This document shows, piece after piece, positions 6,724 to 13,106 of a DNA stretch of 24,317 nt (position 1 is its first letter; every line of letters begins with the position of its first letter). The position numbers were made by a program, and so were the translations under genes. The stretch spans positions 1 through 24,317 of the forward strand of contig NZ_CABTZR010000031.1 of assembly GCF_902489365.1 (NCBI RefSeq). The letters run 5' to 3'. Source of the DNA: an uncultured Corynebacterium sp. (GTDB taxonomy: Bacteria > Actinomycetota > Actinomycetes > Mycobacteriales > Mycobacteriaceae). The notes below the pieces were generated by a model. The model ran no database searches. It saw only the letters and a list, made by a program, of their open reading frames with translations, and had not been told where the DNA came from.

Positions 6724-7524
6724 CTAATCAAAGCGCGCGGGGCGCTTCTCCAGAAAGGCCATAACACCCTCGTTGTGCCCGGCTGAGGCCATCTGCGCGT
6801 ACTGCGTCGGCTCCTCCCAGGCCAGCTGCCCATCGAGCGGCTCCAGCGCCGTGCGGTTGATGGCTTCCTTGGCTTTGGCCAGGGCATCGCGCGGTGCGAT
6901 GTGCAGGCGCTCTGCTACCTGCAGTGCAGTGGACAGGGCGTGGCCCTGGGGCGCGCGTGCGGTTACCAGGCCCGCCGCTTCGGCCTCGGCGACGCCGAGC
7001 TTGTCTTGTAGCAGTGCCAAGGCGAGCGCGCGGTGGCGCCCCACGGAGGCGAGCGCGGTGAGGCTCACACCGCCATCAGGGATAAGGCCAATCTTGCCGA
7101 AGGGCAGCGTGAAGTAGGACTCCTCACCGGCCACGATGAGATCGCAGGCGAAAGCCAGCGAGGCACCCGCGCCAGCGGCCGCACCTTCGACCGCAGCGAT
7201 GACGGGAATCTCGGCGGCCTGAATCTCAGCCACCAATGCGTTGAGCTGGGGAAGCATGGTTGACTCGGCCGGGTTGGGAGTCTCGCCCGCAGCTTGTGCA
7301 GCAGCTGCAGTCTGTGCGGCGGCGACGAGATCCGCTCCGGCACAGAAGGCGGCCTCATCGCCGGTGATAATGAGGGCGCGGATGGCGGGGTTAGAGGAGG
7401 CGTCGGCAAGCGCGGCGGAGAGGGCTAGGCAGTGTTCCTTAGCAATGGCGTTGCGGCGCGCGGAGTTATTGATGCGCGCGACGAGGGCGGAGCCTTCGCG
7501 GCGGGTCAGGATAGCTTCGGTCAT
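6724..7524 (-). CDS. Crotonase-family protein (enoyl-CoA hydratase/isomerase)
   Basis: This 266-residue protein has the crotonase fold: the oxyanion-hole block AFCAGADL (59-66) and the second block EGAAAGAGASLAFACDL (113-129), then FGKIGLIPDGG. The two glutamates that catalyse hydration in classical enoyl-CoA hydratase align with S122 and about F142 here. D150 in IPDGG matches the catalytic Asp of PaaG-type isomerases. An isomerase or other crotonase reaction is therefore more likely than simple hydration. An Ala/Gln-rich insert (about 68-85) follows the first block. The start ATG lies three bases after the nitronate monooxygenase stop, and AAGGAC within that gene's end serves as ribosome binding site. 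It is the last gene of a three-gene operon. Confidence 0.85.
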   Translation of the reverse strand: MTEAILTRREGSALVARINNSARRNAIAKEHCLALSAALADASSNPAIRALIITGDEAAFCAGADLVAAAQTAAAAQAAGETPNPAESTMLPQLNALVAEIQAAEIPVIAAVEGAAAGAGASLAFACDLIVAGEESYFTLPFGKIGLIPDGGVSLTALASVGRHRALALALLQDKLGVAEAEAAGLVTARAPQGHALSTALQVAERLHIAPRDALAKAKEAINRTALEPLDGQLAWEEPTQYAQMASAGHNEGVMAFLEKRPARFD

Positions 7525-7527
7525 GGG

Positions 7528-8499
7528 TTAGTCCTTAACAAGCTCGGTGAGGGAGGAGATGATGCGCTCGGCGTCGGTAGTGATGCGGGAGACGATGTCA
7601 GCACACGAGGCAACGTCGTGGATGAGGCCCTGTGAGGTGCCACAGGTCCACACACCTGCATCCAGGTCACCGGTTTCGTAGACCGCGCGGCCGCGCTTGC
7701 CGGCGACGAGATGGCGGATATCGCCAAACTCCGCGCCCTGGGCCAGGCGCTCGGCCACCTCATCGCTTACAGCGTTCTTGGCCACGCGAGTGGAATTGCG
7801 TAGCTCGCGAAGGATGAGCTGGGTATCCAGCTCGCTGCGCTCAACGATGGCCTGCTTGACGTTCTCGTGCACCGGCGCCTCCATGGAGGCGACGAAGCGG
7901 GTGCCCATATTGATGCCCTCGGCACCTAGCGCCAGGGCGGCAGCGAGCCCGCGGCCATCCGCGAAGCCGCCGGAGGCGATGATGGGGATGTCGAGCTGAT
8001 CCGCGGCGGCGGGAATCAAGACGAGTCCCGGGATGTCATCCTCGCCGGGGTGGCCAGCGCATTCGAAGCCATCGATGCTGACGATGTCCACGCCGACCTT
8101 CTGGGCGCTGAGCGCGTGGCGCACGGAGGTGCACTTGTGAATGACGTTTATGCCCGCGTCCTTGAAGGCCGGCATGTGGTCCTTGGGATTGTTGCCGGCG
8201 GTTTCGGCGATCGTGACGCCTTCTTCGATGATGACGTCGCGGTACTCCGCGTAGGGCGGCGGGGTAATTGCCGGCAGCATGGTGAGGTTGACGCCGAAGG
8301 GCTTATCGGTCAGCTCGCGGGTGCGGCGGATCTCGTGGCGCAAGTCTTCCGGGGTGGGCTGGGTCAGCGCGGTGAGCACGCCGAGACCACCGGCGTTGGA
8401 TACCGCCGCAGCAAGTTCGGCACGGCCGACCCACTGCATGCCGCCTTGGATGATGGGATGCTCGATGCCGAGCATCCCGGTAACGCGGGTGGAAATCAT
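7528..8499 (-). CDS. Nitronate monooxygenase (2-nitropropane dioxygenase family)
   Basis: The 323-residue protein is a TIM-barrel flavoprotein of the NMO/FabK-like family. It has the N-terminal PIIQGGMQWVG with SNAGGLGVL, the active-site GHPG at 149-152 (H150), and the FMN-phosphate motif ASGGFADGRG (175-184), followed by GAEGINMGTRF. Class I members oxidise alkyl nitronates. Many genomic paralogues of this kind have unproven substrates, and some act as enoyl reductases or dehydrogenases on CoA-linked substrates. The latter would fit the neighbouring crotonase and thioesterase genes. A good AAAGGAG precedes the ATG. It is the second gene of the operon thioesterase-NMO-crotonase. Confidence 0.88.
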   Translation of the reverse strand: MISTRVTGMLGIEHPIIQGGMQWVGRAELAAAVSNAGGLGVLTALTQPTPEDLRHEIRRTRELTDKPFGVNLTMLPAITPPPYAEYRDVIIEEGVTIAETAGNNPKDHMPAFKDAGINVIHKCTSVRHALSAQKVGVDIVSIDGFECAGHPGEDDIPGLVLIPAAADQLDIPIIASGGFADGRGLAAALALGAEGINMGTRFVASMEAPVHENVKQAIVERSELDTQLILRELRNSTRVAKNAVSDEVAERLAQGAEFGDIRHLVAGKRGRAVYETGDLDAGVWTCGTSQGLIHDVASCADIVSRITTDAERIISSLTELVKD

Positions 8500-8576
8500 G
8501 AGGGTGGTGCTCCTTTGTGGGTGATTAGCAATTGGGGAGAAGCGGATGGAAGCTCTGGGCTAAAAGTAGTGAATGG

Positions 8577-8987
8577 CTATTCGGAGAAATGAGCGCGCAG
8601 GCGCTCGATGAGGTCGTCGGGGAGGGGGATGGGGCGGCGTGCGGAGACGTCGATAAGCACTAGCGTCGCCGTAGCGAACACGCACGAGGTGTCGTCCTGA
8701 ATCAGTTCGTGGGAAACCTGGTAGGAGGTGGTTCCGATGCGAGAAATCCACACCCGCGCCTCGATGGAATCGGTGTAGGTGAGCTCGGCGTCATACTGGA
8801 CTTCGAGGGATCGCACCACGTGAGCATAGGAATCGGTGGCGACGGAGCCGGTGAGAGTGGCGGCTGCACGGACGCGCGCTTCTTCTAAAAGCGTGACCAT
8901 CGTGGCGTTGTTGACGTGGGCGTTCGCGTCCTGGTCGGACCACCGCAAGGCAAGGGTTATCGGGATGGCGTTGGCGGGCGCGCGCAT
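8577..8987 (-). CDS. Hotdog-fold acyl-CoA thioesterase (4HBT/YbgC-type)
   Basis: The 136-residue protein carries the 4HBT signature RWSDQDANAHVNNATMVTLLEEAR, with D20 as the expected catalytic Asp, and the hot-dog beta strands that follow (VQYDAELTYTDSIEARVWI). Members hydrolyse acyl-CoA thioesters in the cytoplasm. The start is well supported by AGGAGG five to six bases upstream. It is the first gene of the leftward operon, with 77 bases before the nitronate monooxygenase gene. It is divergent from the acyl-CoA dehydrogenase, so all four genes probably respond to one acyl-CoA-related signal. Confidence 0.87.
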   Translation of the reverse strand: MRAPANAIPITLALRWSDQDANAHVNNATMVTLLEEARVRAAATLTGSVATDSYAHVVRSLEVQYDAELTYTDSIEARVWISRIGTTSYQVSHELIQDDTSCVFATATLVLIDVSARRPIPLPDDLIERLRAHFSE

Positions 8988-9074
8988 TGTTCCTCCTGGG
9001 GCGAGCGGGTAGAGTGATGCATATTACTATACATACGAATTGTGGTTCGTCACTCGAATCGTGAGGAGAATGCG
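8988..9074. promoter_or_regulatory. Divergent promoter with inverted-repeat operator candidate
   Basis: This AT-rich gap lies between two divergent genes. TATAGT on the minus strand (9026-9031) and TACTAT on the plus strand (9025-9030) are candidate -10 boxes that overlap. Directly beside them is an inverted repeat, ACGAA-N6-TTCGT (9035-9050), placed to block the rightward promoter. Its size suits a TetR-type repressor. GAGGAG at 9063-9068 is the ribosome binding site of the dehydrogenase. Confidence 0.55.
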
Positions 9075-10256
9075 ATGACAGATCTTCTGAGAATCGATGC
9101 TCTGCTGAGCGAAGAAGAAAAAGCTACCCGTGACCGCGTGGCCGCACTGGTGGATGAGCACATCCGCCCGCACGTGGGGCAGTGGTATGAGGACGCGGTG
9201 CTGCCGGAGTCCATCTTCCCGGTGCTCGCGGAGGCCGGACTGTTCGGGATGCATCTGGAAGGCTATGGCTGCGCTGGACGTTCAGCGGTGGAATATGGTC
9301 TAGCCATGCAGGAGCTGGAAGCAGGGGATTCCGGTATCCGCACGGTGGTCTCGGTGCAGGGCTCGCTGGCGATGTCGGCGATTTATAAGCATGGTTCGGA
9401 GGAACAGAAGCAGGAGTGGCTTCCCAAGATGGCCGCCGGTGAGGTCATTGGCTGCTTCGGGTTGACGGAGCCGACCGCGGGCTCGGACCCGGCCAGCATG
9501 GCAACGGTAGCGCGCTACCGCGCGGGCGAGTGGGTTATCGATGGCGCGAAGCGTTGGATTGGTCTGGCGAGCGTGGCCGGGGTGGCCATCATCTGGGCCA
9601 AGGTGTCCGAGGAGGATGCCTCCGCCGCCGGGGTGGAGGCGGGCGTGCGCGGGTTCATTGTGCCGACGTCCACGCCGGGGTTTAGCGCCACCCCGATTAC
9701 CCGCAAGCTGTCCATGCGCGCTTCTATCCAATGCGATATTTCGCTGGATGGTGTGGCCGTGCCTGGCGACGCCCTCCTGCCCAAGCATCCGGGACTCAAG
9801 GGGTCGTTTATGTGTTTGAACGAGGCGCGCTTCGGTATCAGCTTCGGCGCTTTGGGCGCTGCGCGCGATTCCTTGGAGGTGGCACTGAAGTACGCCAAGG
9901 AGCGCAAACAATTCGACCGCTCACTGGCGTCCTTCCAGCTCACACAGCAAAAGCTGGTGGACATGGCGGTGGAGCTGAATAAGGGGCAGTTGCTGGCGCT
10001 GAACCTGGGCCGCGCCAAGGACGCAGGAACGTTGGAGCCTTATCAGATTTCGGTGGGCAAGCTGGCCAACTGCCGCACCGCCATCGACATTTGCCGCCAG
10101 GCTCGAACCATCCTAGGCGGCAACGGCGTCACCGCGGATTACTCGCCGCTGCGGCACGCCGCCAACCTGGAATCAGTGCGCACCTATGAGGGCACGGATG
10201 AGATCCACACGCTGATTCTGGGCCGCGTGCTGACGGGGGAGCAGGCGTTTAGCTAG
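9075..10256 (+). CDS. Glutaryl-CoA-dehydrogenase-type acyl-CoA dehydrogenase
   Basis: This 393-residue FAD enzyme matches the glutaryl-CoA dehydrogenase branch. It has IRTVVSVQGSL, where the Arg is the residue that binds the substrate carboxylate in that branch, then CFGLTEPTAGSDP (FAD/substrate loop) and the C-terminal YEGTDEIHTLILGR. The latter carries the catalytic Glu (E372) and is close to the GCDH signature YEGTHDIHALILGR. Such enzymes oxidise and decarboxylate glutaryl-CoA to crotonyl-CoA; some relatives only desaturate. The ATG at 9075 is chosen because GAGGAG lies six bases upstream; an upstream in-frame GTG-type start lacks this. Its stop codon overlaps the stop of the convergent permease gene. 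No glutarate-forming genes are seen nearby, so the physiological substrate is open. Confidence 0.88.
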   Translation: MTDLLRIDALLSEEEKATRDRVAALVDEHIRPHVGQWYEDAVLPESIFPVLAEAGLFGMHLEGYGCAGRSAVEYGLAMQELEAGDSGIRTVVSVQGSLAMSAIYKHGSEEQKQEWLPKMAAGEVIGCFGLTEPTAGSDPASMATVARYRAGEWVIDGAKRWIGLASVAGVAIIWAKVSEEDASAAGVEAGVRGFIVPTSTPGFSATPITRKLSMRASIQCDISLDGVAVPGDALLPKHPGLKGSFMCLNEARFGISFGALGAARDSLEVALKYAKERKQFDRSLASFQLTQQKLVDMAVELNKGQLLALNLGRAKDAGTLEPYQISVGKLANCRTAIDICRQARTILGGNGVTADYSPLRHAANLESVRTYEGTDEIHTLILGRVLTGEQAFS

Positions 10257-11767
10257 CTCCTAGTGTCCTTCGGTTTCGGGGCATTCGGGTCGATCGGGTG
10301 CCCGTCAGCATCCAGATCGTTGAGCTCGGCCAGCTCGGTGAAGTCGGCCTGAGCATCGGCGAAGCCCTCCTTGGGATCGATTTCATCGAAGTTGCGGATG
10401 GTGCCGTCGCGCTCGTCCTTGAACATGTCCTTGCCGTAGACGACGAGCACCATGATGATGCCGGCAGCGAAGCCCCAGGCGGCTCCCTGGGTAGCGAGAA
10501 CGCCGGCGGTGACACCTGCGATGCCAAGATCCTTTTGGTTCTTGGACTCCATGATGCCCACGCGCACGGACACGAAGCCCTGGATGATGAGGGTCAGAGC
10601 CAAGCCCACCGGCAGGATGGGCTCGACGAAAGAGGTAATCGGTAGCAGCAGAAGGCCCACGTTGGTGCCCCAACGGAAGGAGCCCGCGCCGCCGAAGATG
10701 GTGCGCATGGCGCGCTTGCCCTGCTTGTAGCGCTCAACAATGACCACGTGCATTGCCGCCCACAGTGGGCCACACATGGCGACGTCCGGTCCGATGATGG
10801 ACATCAGCATGTTGCGGCCACCAAAAAGCAGGTGTGCGCGCGACGGGCTGTAGACCACGGCCTCGTCCGTGCGGACGTGGTCGGCTTCCTTGAGCACTGC
10901 GTTGGCCTGCAGGACGTCACCGAAGACGACGATGTAGGCAGCCAGCACCGTGGGGATGGCGGTAAGGAACATGTGTGCCGGCGGCAAACCAACGCCGAAG
11001 ACGGTGTACTCAGACCACAGAGTGATGAAGTCCGGCTTGGAGAACCCCCACTCCACATCCGGCCACGGGGCCTCGCCCGCCAGCGGCGCGACAAAGACCG
11101 CGATGAAGATGGCGGGAAGGATGCCCAGTGAGGCTAAGAAGCGCCAGCCGGCGGCCTTCTGGCGCATTGCTTGGAAACGGCGGGAATACATGAGGAAGAA
11201 GGCCACGGCCACCGCGATGGTGATGGTGATGGGGAAGGAGTGGAAACGCCCGTCTTCTTGGAACACCGAGATGATGGCGGCGATACCAGCGCCTAGGACG
11301 ATGCCGGAGCGCAAGCCAGAGGGGATGAGGCGGACGACCTTCGAGGCCCATCCCGTTATGCCTAGTGTTAATGAGAATATGCCCAGCATGAGCTGGAAGC
11401 TGATGAGCGCCCAGATGCGTTGCTCACCCTCCGGGAAGGTCTGGATGTAGACCGTCAGCAGTGGAATGGCCGGGGTAATCCAGCCCGGGACTACCGGGTC
11501 ACCCAAGAGATGGTGGGTGAGGTAGAGAAGGCCGTTGAGAATGACGACGGCCAGTGCCGTCTCGTAGGGCATGCCGAGGGCCTCAGTCATCAGGGGGATA
11601 GCGCCCAGGTCGACCACGCACATGAACAGGCCTTGGGCGAAGTCCGGCCACTCCATGCGGTAGTGCACGAAGGGGAGGCGGACATCGAAGGGCCCCATCT
11701 TCCAGTGGGGCGAAGCTTGACCGATGCCCTGGTCTTCAGGTTCGGTGGCTTCGGTGGTTTCGGCCAT
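10253..11767 (-). CDS. Multi-pass permease, distantly NCS2/SLC23-like
   Basis: The 504-residue protein has about a dozen hydrophobic segments between residues 45 and 450. The N-terminus is short and acidic, and the C-terminal tail (DEIDPKEGFADAQADFTELAEL onward) is long, charged and probably cytoplasmic. Segments such as GDPVVPGWITPAIPLL and GDVLQANAVL recall the re-entrant helix region of nucleobase/ascorbate (NCS2) and related transporters. I do not recognise a close named family. The start is fixed by AAAGGAGG five bases upstream. It follows the alcohol dehydrogenase gene on the same strand, with a terminator-like hairpin between, so it may import the alcohol, ketone or acid handled by this locus. 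It shares the CTTTGAAAG leader motif with both hydantoinase genes. Confidence 0.7.
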   Translation of the reverse strand: MAETTEATEPEDQGIGQASPHWKMGPFDVRLPFVHYRMEWPDFAQGLFMCVVDLGAIPLMTEALGMPYETALAVVILNGLLYLTHHLLGDPVVPGWITPAIPLLTVYIQTFPEGEQRIWALISFQLMLGIFSLTLGITGWASKVVRLIPSGLRSGIVLGAGIAAIISVFQEDGRFHSFPITITIAVAVAFFLMYSRRFQAMRQKAAGWRFLASLGILPAIFIAVFVAPLAGEAPWPDVEWGFSKPDFITLWSEYTVFGVGLPPAHMFLTAIPTVLAAYIVVFGDVLQANAVLKEADHVRTDEAVVYSPSRAHLLFGGRNMLMSIIGPDVAMCGPLWAAMHVVIVERYKQGKRAMRTIFGGAGSFRWGTNVGLLLLPITSFVEPILPVGLALTLIIQGFVSVRVGIMESKNQKDLGIAGVTAGVLATQGAAWGFAAGIIMVLVVYGKDMFKDERDGTIRNFDEIDPKEGFADAQADFTELAELNDLDADGHPIDPNAPKPKDTRS

Positions 11768-11776
11768 GACGGCCTC

Positions 11777-11785
11777 CTTTCAAAG
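11777..11785 (-). promoter_or_regulatory. CTTTGAAAG leader motif at the permease ribosome binding site
   Basis: The nonamer palindrome CTTTGAAAG leads into the Shine-Dalgarno sequence (CTTTGAAAGGAGG), 10-18 bases before the ATG. The same nonamer precedes both hydantoinase genes at similar distances. Confidence 0.5.
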
Positions 11786-11792
11786 AAAAGGG

Positions 11793-11827
11793 ACCAAGCC
11801 CCACGCGCTAATTACGCGGGGCTTGGT
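11793..11827 (-). terminator. Terminator or attenuator between alcohol dehydrogenase and permease
   Basis: ACCAAGCCCC (11793-11802) pairs perfectly with GGGGCTTGGT (11818-11827), with an additional CGCG/CGCG pairing inside. On the minus strand it is followed by CCCTTTTCTTT. It sits 43 bases after the dehydrogenase stop and just upstream of the permease ribosome binding site. It could end the dehydrogenase transcript or reduce permease expression by partial read-through. Confidence 0.75.
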
Positions 11828-11869
11828 GAGGAAAGGTGAAAGGGTCGTCGAGGTTTAGTCGGACCCTAT

Positions 11870-12988
11870 TTAGTCGAACTCGATGATCTGGCGCAGCGCC
11901 ACACCGTCGGACAGGCGGTCCATTGCGGTGTTGATGTCCTCGAGCTTGATGTGATCGGAGATGAGGGCCTCGGCGTTGAGCTTGCCCTCACGCCACAGCT
12001 GCTCGTACTTTGGGATGTCCTTCGATGGAACGGAGGACCCCAGGTAGCAGCCGTGTAGGCGGCGTGCCTCACCGGTCATTACGAGCGGGTCGATGGTGAT
12101 GGTAGAGCCCGGTGCCGGCAGGCCAACGGTGACGGTCAGGCCGCCCGGTGCGGTGACCTTGTAAGCGGTCTCCAGTGCCTTCGGGTGGCCGGCAGCCTCC
12201 ACGACGGCGGTGAACTTCTTGCCAGACTCCTCGGCTTCCTGCGGGGTCATGGCGGAAGTGGCGCCGATTTCGAGGGCCTTCTCGCACTTGTCCTTCTGCA
12301 TGTCGATGCCCACGATCTCCTTCACGCCGAGTGCAGCGGCGGTGATGATGGCGGCCATGCCCACGCCACCGAGGCCGACGACAGCGATGCTGTCCTCCGG
12401 CTTCGGATCGATTTCGTTGAGGATGGCGCCGCCGCCAGTAAGGATGGCGCAGCCGAGGATGGCGGCGATATCCGCCGGGACATCGGAGCCCACCGGAACG
12501 ACAGAGAGCTCGGAGACCACGGCGTGGGTGGCGAAGCCGGACACACCGAGGTGGTGCTGAACCGTCTCACCGTTGCGGGTGAGGTGGCGGGTACCGCGGA
12601 TGAGAGAGCCCTCGTTGTTGGTCTTGGAGCCGACCTCACAGGGCATCTTGCCATCGGTCTTGCAGCCGGCGCACTCGCCGCAGCGCGGCAGGAAGGTCAT
12701 GACCACGTGGTCGCCGACCTTGACGTTGGTAACACCCGGGCCAATCTCCTCGACGATGCCGGCGGACTCGTGGCCCAGCAGCATCGGCAGCGGGCGGGGG
12801 CGGTTGTTGTTGACCACGGAGAGGTCGGAGTGGCAGAGACCAGCGGCGGTGATCTTGACCAGGATCTCGCCCTCGCCGGGGGCGGTGAGCTCGAGCTCGC
12901 TCACGGTGATGGGCTGAGAGTCGGCGTAGGGACGCTCATCGCCGGAGCGTTCCAGGACTGCGCCGCGAATGGTAATCGTGTCAGACAT
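11870..12988 (-). CDS. Zinc-dependent NAD(P) alcohol dehydrogenase
   Basis: The 372-residue protein is a medium-chain zinc alcohol dehydrogenase. Catalytic zinc ligands are C52 (GLCHSD), H73 with E74 (GHES) and C180. The structural zinc site has four cysteines (C103, C106, C109, C117). The nucleotide fold is GLGGVG at 205-210, and D229 after the second strand favours NAD over NADP. It resembles class III/aryl-alcohol-type enzymes that accept many alcohols. A clear GGAGG lies six bases before the ATG, and TTGACA on the minus strand at 13042-13047 may be its -35. It lies directly downstream of the GAF-PucR regulator and upstream of the permease. A role in oxidising a secondary alcohol to the ketone used by the locus is an inference. 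Confidence 0.9.
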   Translation of the reverse strand: MSDTITIRGAVLERSGDERPYADSQPITVSELELTAPGEGEILVKITAAGLCHSDLSVVNNNRPRPLPMLLGHESAGIVEEIGPGVTNVKVGDHVVMTFLPRCGECAGCKTDGKMPCEVGSKTNNEGSLIRGTRHLTRNGETVQHHLGVSGFATHAVVSELSVVPVGSDVPADIAAILGCAILTGGGAILNEIDPKPEDSIAVVGLGGVGMAAIITAAALGVKEIVGIDMQKDKCEKALEIGATSAMTPQEAEESGKKFTAVVEAAGHPKALETAYKVTAPGGLTVTVGLPAPGSTITIDPLVMTGEARRLHGCYLGSSVPSKDIPKYEQLWREGKLNAEALISDHIKLEDINTAMDRLSDGVALRQIIEFD

Positions 12989-13106
12989 ATCTACCTCCAG
13001 ACATCGGGTGGGGTTAATGCAACGTAATGTACGCCACAGGATGTCAAAGAGGGCAGGAACGGTATGGAGGAAACTACATCAGGAGTTGATAATGATAGGG
13101 AATTCT
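12989..13106 (-). promoter_or_regulatory. Upstream region of the alcohol dehydrogenase gene
   Basis: On the minus strand TTGACA (13042-13047) is a good -35 box. No -10 at standard spacing is convincing; TACGTT is 15 bases away. A small symmetric motif CGTA-ATG-TACG lies at 13023-13033, between the -35 and the start, and could be an operator. The gap suggests the dehydrogenase has its own promoter, separate from the regulator gene before it. Confidence 0.45.

Noticed and set aside
12185..13027. A 280-codon open frame on the plus strand
   Set aside because: It is antisense to the alcohol dehydrogenase, whose zinc-site cysteines and nucleotide fold prove the other strand is coding.
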